NCBI GenBank assembly: GCA_039698035.1
Contig: JBDKSW010000015.1
Span: forward strand, 49,551 to 113,550
Source: JAJFUI01 sp039698035
GTDB lineage: Bacteria > Planctomycetota > Planctomycetia > Pirellulales > Thermoguttaceae
Length of the DNA stretch: 64,000 bases
Direction of reading: 5' to 3'
Position 1 is the first letter of the stretch; each line of letters starts with the position of its first letter. The translations under genes and the position numbers were made by a program. Below, piece by piece: positions 25,224 to 33,191 of the stretch. The notes under the pieces are model-generated. The model was not told where the DNA came from, searched no databases, and worked only from the letters and a program-made list of their open reading frames with translations.

Positions 25224-26402
25224 TTATCGACCTTCGATCAAGCCGAGGATCGTGTCCATCAGCCAACTGTTGATCGAGTAGGGGCCCGCGCTCTGCTCGC
25301 TCCAGATGGCTCGTAACAGATCGTACATGACCATGCCGCAGAGCACCAGCAGGGTGGCGCAGACGGCCAGACCGGCGATTTGCCAGCCGCTGTAGGGCGG
25401 TTCGAGTTGCACGGCGGTCGGCTGCATCAGCGGGGCGCCGTCGGACAGCGCGCCGGCTTGGCCGCCGAGGACGGGCGTGCCGGCCAGCGGCGCCGCCATC
25501 CCCATTTCCATCGCGGGCGCGGAGGAGAGGTCTTCGTCGAGCATGGCGGCCATCGAGACGCCGGCCCCCGCGCCGACCATGGCGGCGTCCGTGTCGGCCT
25601 CGGTGTCCAGGGCGATGACTTGCGATCCGCTTTGCGAACCTTCGCCGTCCGGCGTTTCGTCGAGCGGAGTCAGCATGAACTCGTCGTCCGTCTTGACTTG
25701 GGACGGGCGGCCCTCGTCCGCGGTCTCGGTGGTGAGCATGTCGTCTTCGCCAAGTTCGAGCGACGACTCGTGCGAGGCCAGGTTCAAAGGCGCTTCGAGC
25801 GACAGACCGCTGTCCGACGGATCGATGAGCGAGATGCCGCTGTCGCCGCCGAGCGAGAGACCGCTTCCCTTGCTGCTGCCGCCAAGAACCAACTCGTCGT
25901 CATCCAGTTGCCCGCCGACGTCCACGGTCGAGCTATCGCCCGAGGCGACTTGCGGCCCCTTGCCGTCCAAGGCCGAGGCGCTGTCTTCGAGCGTCAGGTC
26001 TTCTTCGAGCGTCAGGTCCAGTTCGGAGATGCCGGCCTTCGACTCCTCGGTCTTCTTCTTGAACGGGATTGGGGTTTTCGAGTCGCCCAACTGGATGTCG
26101 CTTTCGGCCAGGCGAATGTCGCTCTCTGTCAGCGGTCGGTTGGGATCGCTGAAGCCGATGACCGTGCCCGACAGACCCGGATCGGACTGGCCCAGCGCGA
26201 CCTCGCTCAGCAGCACGTCGCCGACGTCCGCAGCCTGCTTCGGCTGATTGACCATCGCGTCGATGTCTTCGACCTTGAACTTCCAGTCGGCGCCGTCGCG
26301 GTAGCCGTGCAGCTCGCGGCGTTCCAACATCTTCTTGATCTCATCGACATCCTTGCCGAGCAGTTTGGCGGTCTCCGCGCTGTTGTAATACTTCTGGGCC
26401 AT
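25224..26402 (-). CDS. HTH protein with long acidic linker and C-terminal membrane helix
   Basis: 392 residues with an unusual layout. Residues 1-53 form an excisionase/MerR-like helix-turn-helix (YNSAETAKLLGKDVDEIKKM, then ELHGYRDGADWKFKVEDID). Residues 55-335 are low-complexity and acidic, with repeated short words such as SDIRLAESDIQLGDS and DSGISLIDPSDSGLSLE, and look disordered. A single membrane helix lies about 341-361 (GLAVCATLLVLCGMVMYDLL), followed by about 30 residues. Such a protein could tether DNA or a regulator to the membrane. The gene lies 16 bases downstream of a small anchored-protein gene and is likely co-transcribed with it. Function unknown. Confidence 0.75.
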   Translation of the reverse strand: MAQKYYNSAETAKLLGKDVDEIKKMLERRELHGYRDGADWKFKVEDIDAMVNQPKQAADVGDVLLSEVALGQSDPGLSGTVIGFSDPNRPLTESDIRLAESDIQLGDSKTPIPFKKKTEESKAGISELDLTLEEDLTLEDSASALDGKGPQVASGDSSTVDVGGQLDDDELVLGGSSKGSGLSLGGDSGISLIDPSDSGLSLEAPLNLASHESSLELGEDDMLTTETADEGRPSQVKTDDEFMLTPLDETPDGEGSQSGSQVIALDTEADTDAAMVGAGAGVSMAAMLDEDLSSAPAMEMGMAAPLAGTPVLGGQAGALSDGAPLMQPTAVQLEPPYSGWQIAGLAVCATLLVLCGMVMYDLLRAIWSEQSAGPYSINSWLMDTILGLIEGR

Positions 26403-26418
26403 AACGGTCTCGCTTGCG

Positions 26419-26775
26419 TTATCTCTGTTCCATGGACGAGCGAATCTCTTGTGGGAGCGGCTTGTCGGTGTTGAAGTCGTTGATCTGCAAATCCCACTGA
26501 ATGTTGCGGGCGCTTTTGAGCGTGATTTTGCCGGTGGCTGCCTCGATGTGATACACGCTCATGACACGCTGTCTCGGATCGACGACCGTCACCATCTGGA
26601 CCTTGTCGGACAGCGTCATTGGCACGACAATCAGTTCCGCGCCCGCCACGGCCGGCCCGACCGCCGCCGACGCCGCGGGCCGCTGCGCCAACGCATCGTC
26701 TCGCAGTCCCAAGAGCGCCACTAGTGCGATCAACAGTCCCACGCCCATCAAGGACCCCAGAGTCATGCGTCTCAT
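26419..26775 (-). CDS. Small membrane-anchored protein of unknown function
   Basis: 118 residues. GAGGTGATCG precedes ATG 26775. One N-terminal helix (LGSLMGVGLLIALVALLGL, about 6-24) serves as signal or anchor, leaving a roughly 90-residue soluble beta-rich domain (IVVPMTLSDKVQMVTVVDP, AATGKITLKSARNIQWDLQ) with no recognisable family. It is upstream of and close to the HTH-membrane protein gene, so the two probably act together. Confidence 0.7.
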   Translation of the reverse strand: MRRMTLGSLMGVGLLIALVALLGLRDDALAQRPAASAAVGPAVAGAELIVVPMTLSDKVQMVTVVDPRQRVMSVYHIEAATGKITLKSARNIQWDLQINDFNTDKPLPQEIRSSMEQR

Positions 26776-26824
26776 CGATCACCTCTTGACCTGAATGGTT
26801 AGGGAAACTGGGGTCCCTTTCTCT

Positions 26825-26852
26825 ATTGTAGAAGCCACAGTTTCCGTTGCAA
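26825..26852 (-). promoter_or_regulatory. Candidate promoter for the small anchored protein and HTH genes
   Basis: On the minus strand TTGCAA (26852-26847), 16 bases, TACAAT (26830-26825), about 50 bases before ATG 26775. Confidence 0.45.
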
Positions 26853-27016
26853 GCAAAGCGGCCCAACGTGGGGGGGGATGGCGCGTCGCGTGCCGTTTTT
26901 TCTGGCCAAACTGGCACAACCCCGTCCGGTGAACCACGGCAACGAGTCTACCGGCGGCCCCCGTGATGGGCAAGGTCCCGCCGGTCTCCTGCCCTGCCCC
27001 GGTCGCCTGCGGCCGA

Positions 27017-28282
27017 TCAGCGCCCCAGAAAAAGCAGGGCGACGCCGCCGGCCATTGGAATCGCAAAGAGCAGGCTCAGTTGACACAGCAGACGCCAGCC
27101 GCCCAGAAGGCCCGCAATGCCGGCCTTGGACACCAGGTTGGCCATCGCCGCGACGACGATCATGCGCCAGGCGACCTCGCAAGCGAGCTGTTCGTCGGCG
27201 CACAACCGGGCGGTCGAGAGCGTGATGGCGTCCATTTCCGTCAGGCCCGAGAGGAATGCGACCGTGTACAGCCCGTGGCCGTTCCAATACTGCTTGGCCA
27301 CGGCCAGCGCCAGCAGCACGGCCGCGTAGAGCAGCCCAAAGACGATTGCCGAGCGGAGTTGCGTTGGATTCTTCTGCTCGGGCATCGGCGCCGGCCGGCG
27401 TCGCACGCGGTACCAGAGTGCCAGGGCCGGCACGAACGTCAGCAACATCAACAGCAACACGGGCGGCACGACGGTTTCCAGAAACGTTGGCGACACGACG
27501 GCCACGGCGGCCAAAACGCGCACGTACATCACGGTCGAGGCGATCATGATGACGATCAGGGCCGTGCGGCCGCGGGTCGCATCGTCGCGGGTGTCTCGGG
27601 CGTAGCTGACCGTCGTGGCCGTGCTCGAAATGGCGCCGCCGAGGACGCCGCCAAGCAAGATGCCCGCGTTCTCGCCGAAATACTTGTAGACAATATAGCC
27701 GCCGAGGCTCAGGCCGACGATCAGGACGACCATCACCCAGATCCAGTACGGATTCAGAACGTTGAGCGCCGCCGGGGCGTGAAATCCCAGGCTGGCCGGA
27801 CCGAAGTCCTGATTGGGCAGGACGGGCAGAACGATGCACGCAATCAAGACGAACTGCATGATCGCCCGGAGGTCTTTGTCGCCCAGTCGTCGGGCGATGG
27901 CATGCAACTCGGGCTTGAACTGCAAAAGCACGGCGACGCTGCCGCCGACGGCGATCGCCACCGGCATCGGGCCCGTCATGACCAGCGCCCCGACGGCGTA
28001 CATGACGAGCATGGCCACGTCGGTCGTCGTACCGGCGTCGGCGTCGTTTTGCGGCCGCCGCAGATGGCCAATGACCACGACGGCGACGACGCCCAGCAGG
28101 CCGGCTGCGACGATCCAGCTTTCGCCGAAATGGTTGGCCAGCAGCACGGCGAGGCTGCCCAGCAGGGTGATGAGCGGAAAGGTTCGCATGCCGGCCAAGC
28201 CGCTGGCGGCATGTTCGCGTTCGAGGCCCACCAGGAGCCCCAGCAGCGTGGCGACGGCCAGTCTTTCAAACGTCGGTTCCAT
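27017..28282 (-). CDS. MgtC/SapB-like membrane protein with DUF4010 domain
   Basis: 421 residues from ATG 28282. The first third is an MgtC-like four-helix region with LLGLLVGLEREHAASGLAG and MRTFPLITLLGSLAVLL. The rest is the DUF4010 module with many more helices (LDPYW-like and GALGGAISSTATTVSYARDT). Proteins of this arrangement are inner-membrane proteins of unknown transport role, sometimes linked to Mg2+ or phosphate homeostasis. It stands alone; the gap to the panD gene contains a degenerate copy of the GC-rich palindromic repeat. Confidence 0.85.
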   Translation of the reverse strand: MEPTFERLAVATLLGLLVGLEREHAASGLAGMRTFPLITLLGSLAVLLANHFGESWIVAAGLLGVVAVVVIGHLRRPQNDADAGTTTDVAMLVMYAVGALVMTGPMPVAIAVGGSVAVLLQFKPELHAIARRLGDKDLRAIMQFVLIACIVLPVLPNQDFGPASLGFHAPAALNVLNPYWIWVMVVLIVGLSLGGYIVYKYFGENAGILLGGVLGGAISSTATTVSYARDTRDDATRGRTALIVIMIASTVMYVRVLAAVAVVSPTFLETVVPPVLLLMLLTFVPALALWYRVRRRPAPMPEQKNPTQLRSAIVFGLLYAAVLLALAVAKQYWNGHGLYTVAFLSGLTEMDAITLSTARLCADEQLACEVAWRMIVVAAMANLVSKAGIAGLLGGWRLLCQLSLLFAIPMAGGVALLFLGR

Positions 28283-28364
28283 CACCACAAGTCTAGCACG
28301 CCGAACTTGCTCGTCCCCCCAGGCCGCGAAGCGGGAGCGGGGCCAGCGGTGAGGGCGGCCGCCC

Positions 28365-28715
28365 TCAGCGAACCGGCCGGTTCCGCTCATCGACGTGGAC
28401 GATCGTTGGCCGGAATTGTCGGGCCTCGGCCTCGTCCATCGCCGTGTAGGTGAGGATGACCACCTTGTCGCCGACGGCGCCCAGCCGGGCCGCCGGACCG
28501 TTGAGCATGACGGTGCCCGAGCCGGCCGGCGCTTCGATGATGTAAGTGATCAGCCGGGCGGCGTTCGAGAGGTTCAAGACATGCACTTGCTCGCCGGGCA
28601 GCATGTCGGCCGCCCGAATCAGATCAAGGTCCAGAGCGATACTTCCCTCGTAGTCCAGTTCCGTGCCGGTCAGCGTGGCGCGGTGAATCTTGGACTTCAA
28701 CATAAACCGGTGCAT
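28365..28715 (-). CDS. panD: Aspartate 1-decarboxylase (pyruvoyl enzyme precursor)
   Basis: 116 residues. GGAGG lies eight bases before ATG 28715. The start MHRFMLKSKIHRATLTG and the self-cleavage site G24-S25 in DYEGSIALD are diagnostic. Later NGPAARLGAVGDKVVILTYT matches the family. The chain cleaves itself at G24-S25 to make a pyruvoyl group and converts aspartate to beta-alanine for pantothenate and CoA. No other pan gene is near. Confidence 0.97.
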   Translation of the reverse strand: MHRFMLKSKIHRATLTGTELDYEGSIALDLDLIRAADMLPGEQVHVLNLSNAARLITYIIEAPAGSGTVMLNGPAARLGAVGDKVVILTYTAMDEAEARQFRPTIVHVDERNRPVR

Positions 28716-28791
28716 GCCGTTCCTCCTCCACCATTTACTATGACGAGGACGGGGGCGAAATTCAACATCCCCTCTTCTCGCGGGGCGTGCT

Positions 28792-30222
28792 TCATGGCTC
28801 GAGGGTTAGGGCCTCATCCGGCAGCAACTCGGGTTCGATCACGCGCATATGCCGCCATTGACCGTGCAGGAATCGGGCCGCATAAATGAAGGCCGTCGTC
28901 AGCACCCAGCCGGTGATGACCATCCAGCACCAGAGCAGGCCTCCGTTCCAGTAACGCATGCCGACCAACGCCGCCACCAGCGGCAACGGTGTCACCGACA
29001 GCGAGACAATCATGACGAATCGCGTGTCGCCAGCCCCTTTCAACGCCCCGCAAAAGACGACGTTCATCGCGTCGAACAGGCAGTACGCAGCCACGAATCG
29101 CAGCAGGACTACGGTCGTCGCGCGGAGTTGTGCGAACTCGGCCGGCGGAGTGCGCAGAGCGTGCCCCATCAGCAAGACGTCCGGCAGCAAGACATAGACC
29201 AGTGCCATCGTGCCCATGTAAAGGCCGGCCAACCAGAGCGCCGTCCAGGTGGCGCGCGAGGCCATGTCCGGCCGGTTGCGTCCCAGCTGGCGGCCCACCA
29301 GCGTGCTGAGCGCAACGCCCAGGCCGAGCATTGGGATAAAGGCCAGCGCGTTGACGTTGAACGCCAAGGTGGTGGCCGCGGTGTCCTTGGGACCGAGTCG
29401 GCCGATGATCAGCAGGAACAGCGTGAAGCCCGCGACATCCACCAGCAGTTGCAGCCCGTTGGGCACGCCAAACTTCAGCAGGCGGCGGAACAGAGGCAGA
29501 TCGAAGCTCCGATCGTGCCACAAGCGGTACGGACGCCGATAGCGCGGCAGCATGGTCAGCGCGAGGTAGGCCACGACGCGAAACCAGAGCGCCACGACGG
29601 TGGCCCAACCGGCCCCCTCGATTCCCAACGCCGGCAGACCGAAATGGCCGAAGATCCAGCCGTAATCGAGTAGGCCGTTCAGGAGGGCCGCCGACGAATC
29701 GACGACCATCACGACGCGCGTCTCGCCCAGGCCGGTGAACAGAGCGGACAGGGCGGCCGCCGTGATTTCCGCGCCTGCGCCGAACGAGCATGCTTGAAAA
29801 AAGAGCGTTTCTTGGGCGGCCAAAGCCGGTTCGTGGCCGGCCATCTTGAAGATCCAGGGAGCGATCGGAATCAGCAGCAGGAACAACGGGATGCAATAGA
29901 AGCCCAGTCGGACGCCTTGCGACAGGGCCGGCCCAATGCGTTGCGGTTGGCCTGCCCCGTGGTACTGGGCCACGAACGTGTTGACGTACGAAGCGATCCC
30001 CAGCGGCAGGCAAATCATCGAGAAATGCAACATGCCCGAGGGAAGCACGGCCGCCATCGACTCCTCGGAGTACCAAAGCAGGAACATCCGGTCGATGAAC
30101 GTCATCACTGTCAGCGCAGCCATCGACGTGATCAGGGGGACCGATATCTTCAGCACGTCTCGTGCTCCGCAGGGCCGGGCCCACCAGCCCGTCAGTTCAC
30201 CGGTTGCCGCTCGTTGCATCAT
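28792..30222 (-). CDS. MATE-family efflux transporter
   Basis: 476 residues and about 12 hydrophobic helices in two similar halves, as for NorM/DinF-type MATE proteins. Landmarks are KISVPLITSMAALTVMTFID with an Asp in the first helix and ALGIEGAGWATVVALWFRV. It should export drugs or metabolites in exchange for Na+ or H+. The start ATGATG overlaps the stop of the upstream U32 peptidase gene (ATGA), so the two are translationally coupled, although no functional link between them is obvious. Confidence 0.9.
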   Translation of the reverse strand: MMQRAATGELTGWWARPCGARDVLKISVPLITSMAALTVMTFIDRMFLLWYSEESMAAVLPSGMLHFSMICLPLGIASYVNTFVAQYHGAGQPQRIGPALSQGVRLGFYCIPLFLLLIPIAPWIFKMAGHEPALAAQETLFFQACSFGAGAEITAAALSALFTGLGETRVVMVVDSSAALLNGLLDYGWIFGHFGLPALGIEGAGWATVVALWFRVVAYLALTMLPRYRRPYRLWHDRSFDLPLFRRLLKFGVPNGLQLLVDVAGFTLFLLIIGRLGPKDTAATTLAFNVNALAFIPMLGLGVALSTLVGRQLGRNRPDMASRATWTALWLAGLYMGTMALVYVLLPDVLLMGHALRTPPAEFAQLRATTVVLLRFVAAYCLFDAMNVVFCGALKGAGDTRFVMIVSLSVTPLPLVAALVGMRYWNGGLLWCWMVITGWVLTTAFIYAARFLHGQWRHMRVIEPELLPDEALTLEP

Positions 30223-32741
30223 TCGTCGACTCCATGGACTGAAGCATTCATCGCGCGCCGCCGTGCCGCAACAACAGACAGAATTTCCTCGGCGGTTCGC
30301 TCGGTCGTCAGCTCGATGCGAAAGTGGCGGACGCCCAGTTTCCGCAGACTTGGCATCGCGTCATCCAGGTTGGCGGCCTCCGCGTGAAAGATCGTATTGC
30401 GGCACTCGCTGTCGGCCAGCACGGCGTGTTGGACGCCCAGCCGGTCGCGCAGTCGAAGCGCGTGACGCTCGCATGGCCGACCGCAGTTCGCGCGGTGGTT
30501 GCCCCGCGAGAGCGTCCGGCAAAACAGGCAATGCTCGCTGTGAAACAGCGGCATGTGGCTGTAAACCACCGCTTCGAGCCACTCGGGCGGCGTCGTTGCG
30601 GCGAGTTCCAAACATCGCCGAGGGCCCAGGTCGAACGAGACCGTGACACGCCGCGCGCCTCGCTCGTGGAGCCAGCGGACCGTGAGGTCGTTGGCCGCGT
30701 TGAGCGAGAAATCGGCCACGGCCGGCATTCCCGTGCGGCGGCAGAACGCCAGGCCGGCCAGGTTTCGGACCAGGAGCCCGTCGGGCTGGTGGTTGGCCAG
30801 TGTCTGAAAAACCTCGGCGGTTCGCATTTCCGGCTTCTCGCCCAACGGGAGAGCGGAGGGACACGTCCCCGGCTTGTGAATGCGCGGCGTCGCCAGGAAG
30901 ATGGGCGTCCTGCCGGCCCGGGCGGCGCACACCGCGTCCTCGCAGCGACGCGGGTCCGCGAAATCGGCCGTCACGCTCGACACGCCGCAACGTAACGCGG
31001 CTTCGAGCTGTTCCATCGACCGGCAAAGGACGTGGACGTGACACCGTTCGGACGCCGGAACCTCGCGCGCTGCGCCGGGCGCGTCGGCGCGGAGCGAGGG
31101 CAACACGCTTGCTTCGAGAACGGCCCGTTGCGGCGCGTGAGCGGCGGCGGCTTGCAACGCGCTGACCATCTGCCGACGCAGCAGTCCGAGCACGCTGAGC
31201 GGAGCCATCGCGCGGCCATCGAGCTTGGCCTCGAGGCGACGCAGCTTGTAGGGCGTGTTGCCGAGCCGGCCAAATTGCTCGACGAGCGTCTGCTGGTTCA
31301 GCGGATGTTTGACGGCTTCGGCCAAAGCGTCCGGCGACTCAAGAGAACCGACGACGCCCGTGGCCGATCGAGCCGTCACGCGCAGCACGCTTCCAACCGT
31401 GGCCTCGACCGTGACATCGATCGGCACGCGGCGCAACGGCAGCCCCTCGGCGAAGCTTTGGCGAAATCGTCGGGCGGCCCGCGGATCGTCCGTCTTGAAC
31501 AGCGGTTGGCCGGCCCAGTGGTTGCCCGATTCGATCGTCCCGTGGCGGAAGGACAGCTCGACCAGATCGCCGGCGGCGGCCTGCTTGATCGAGCGACCGT
31601 CGGAAAAGATTTCATACACGCGACCGCCGACTTCCGTGCCTTCGGCCCGATCGCCCTCGAAGACGACGCCGTCGCCGCGCTGGACCGCCGCCGAGAGTTG
31701 GACGGCCACGCGGTCGCCTCGGAGGGCCGCGACCTGGCCCAAGGGCATTCCCCGTTTTGCCGAACTGACGCCGGAGACGAGCGCGTGAGGTTGCGGGCCG
31801 TCGAGCCAGCCGTGGCAAAAGCCGCGTGAAAAGGCCATTTCCAGGTCGGCGGCGCTGGGCGCTTCGCCGGCGTCGGACGCCGTGTCGCGCGATTCTTGGG
31901 AAAGGCAAACGGCGTCGATGGCGGCGCGGTAATGCCGCGTGACGGCCGCGACATATTCGGCCGGCTTCAATCGTCCCTCGATCTTGATCGCCGAGACGCC
32001 GGCCGCGATCAACTCTGGCAGCCGATCGTGGGCGGCCAAGTCGTGCGGGCTGATCGGGTAGCGCATCGGGCCGAGATCGAGCGGTTTCCCGTCGCAGATC
32101 ACGTCGTAGGGAAGCCGGCACGGCTGGGCGCACTGGCCGCGGTTGCCGCTGCGCCGTCCGAAGGCCAGGCTGGCCAGGCATTGGCCCGAGTAGCTGAGAC
32201 ACAATGCGCCGTGGACGAACGCTTCGAGCTCGATGTCGGTTTGGCGATGGACGGCGGCGATCTGTTCGATCGAAAGCTCGCGCGGCAGCACGACGCGACG
32301 GATGCCGAGCGCGGCCGCCTCGGCGATGCACTCGGCACTGCTCAAGGTCATCTGGGTCGAGGCGTGCAACGGCATCTCGGGGCACAGCTTGGCGATCAAC
32401 CGGAGTAGGCCCAGGTCTTGCACGAGGATGGCGTCGACGCCCGCGGCGATGGCCAGCCGCGCAAGGCGTTCGGCTTCCTGCAACTCGTCGCCGAAGACGA
32501 GCGTGTTGAATGTCACATAGCCTTTGACGCCGGCCGTATGAAGGAAGGCCATCAGGTCGGCCAGTTCGTCCGGCGCGAAGTTGACCGCTCGCCCGCGAGC
32601 GTTCAGCCCGCCTTGCAGCCCGAAATAGACGGCGTCGGCCCCGTTGGCCACGCCGGCCCGGGCGCAATCCCAATCGCCGGCCGGGGCCATCAGCTCGGGC
32701 GTAAGCAACAGCGGGGCAGCCTTGGGCGGGTTCAGCGGCAT
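30219..32741 (-). CDS. U32-family peptidase/RNA hydroxylation protein with C-terminal extension
   Basis: 840 residues from ATG 32741. The N-terminal U32 barrel shows LMAPAGDWDCARAGVANGAD, VDAILVQDLGLLRL and the conserved ELEAFVHGALCLSYSGQC, then GNRGQCAQPCRLPYDV, with the clustered cysteines of this family. A middle DUF3656-like part follows. The last 200 residues contain another Cys-rich block (HSEHCLFC, NHRANCGRPC). U32 members such as RlhA and TrhP act in tRNA or rRNA hydroxylation rather than proteolysis; RlhA also has the DUF3656 part. Conserved cysteines probably bind iron-sulfur. The exact RNA target is not predictable. Confidence 0.87.
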   Translation of the reverse strand: MPLNPPKAAPLLLTPELMAPAGDWDCARAGVANGADAVYFGLQGGLNARGRAVNFAPDELADLMAFLHTAGVKGYVTFNTLVFGDELQEAERLARLAIAAGVDAILVQDLGLLRLIAKLCPEMPLHASTQMTLSSAECIAEAAALGIRRVVLPRELSIEQIAAVHRQTDIELEAFVHGALCLSYSGQCLASLAFGRRSGNRGQCAQPCRLPYDVICDGKPLDLGPMRYPISPHDLAAHDRLPELIAAGVSAIKIEGRLKPAEYVAAVTRHYRAAIDAVCLSQESRDTASDAGEAPSAADLEMAFSRGFCHGWLDGPQPHALVSGVSSAKRGMPLGQVAALRGDRVAVQLSAAVQRGDGVVFEGDRAEGTEVGGRVYEIFSDGRSIKQAAAGDLVELSFRHGTIESGNHWAGQPLFKTDDPRAARRFRQSFAEGLPLRRVPIDVTVEATVGSVLRVTARSATGVVGSLESPDALAEAVKHPLNQQTLVEQFGRLGNTPYKLRRLEAKLDGRAMAPLSVLGLLRRQMVSALQAAAAHAPQRAVLEASVLPSLRADAPGAAREVPASERCHVHVLCRSMEQLEAALRCGVSSVTADFADPRRCEDAVCAARAGRTPIFLATPRIHKPGTCPSALPLGEKPEMRTAEVFQTLANHQPDGLLVRNLAGLAFCRRTGMPAVADFSLNAANDLTVRWLHERGARRVTVSFDLGPRRCLELAATTPPEWLEAVVYSHMPLFHSEHCLFCRTLSRGNHRANCGRPCERHALRLRDRLGVQHAVLADSECRNTIFHAEAANLDDAMPSLRKLGVRHFRIELTTERTAEEILSVVAARRRAMNASVHGVDE

Positions 32742-32906
32742 GGGGCGAAGGCCTTTCGGTGGATGCCGAGGTTGCGCGGACGTCACGCGGGTCACCGGCG
32801 CGGGCGACTGCTGAGCTTTCGCTCGGTGTCCTCGGCATTTCCGCGGCACGGCCACCCCCATCTTACCACTGCGGCAGGGCGGCGGGTAATGGGATTGCCG
32901 ACGCCC

Positions 32907-32935
32907 TTGTGGAACGGCGGGCAATCGGCTATACT
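32907..32935 (+). promoter_or_regulatory. Candidate promoter for the zinc-ribbon gene
   Basis: TTGTGG (32907-32912), 17 bases, TATACT (32930-32935), with transcription starting about 40 bases before ATG 32982. Confidence 0.5.
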
Positions 32936-32981
32936 GTGGTGCTAATTTTCAAACGGCATGAATTGGGGAGATGAGACTGCC

Positions 32982-33116
32982 ATGCAGACGCGTCCACGCA
33001 CCACGTTTGTGATGAAGCTGAAGAACCGTCGCTGCCCGAAGTGCGGCGGGGCGATCAACTCGCAGCGCCGCCGTTGCAAGCGATGCCACGAGGCGCAAGG
33101 CCGGCCGAAGAAGTAA
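32982..33116 (+). CDS. Small zinc-ribbon protein, 44 residues
   Basis: ATG 32982 is preceded by GGGGAG (32966-32971) and by a promoter-like sequence. The product has two CxxC pairs (RRCPKCGG at C18/C21 and RRRCKRCH at C32/C35), which could bind one zinc, and is strongly basic (many Arg and Lys, ending RPKK). It has the look of a small ribosome- or nucleic-acid-binding protein such as bL36- or zinc-ribbon-type peptides, but I cannot assign it. It is easily missed because of its length; the clean ribosome-binding site and promoter support it being real. Confidence 0.6.
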   Translation: MQTRPRTTFVMKLKNRRCPKCGGAINSQRRRCKRCHEAQGRPKK

Positions 33117-33191
33117 GCCGCGGCGGTCGGGCGCAGGACGGTGCCTTCAGGGCGGTTGACGCTGCGCCGGCGGACGCATGCGGCCATCGCC

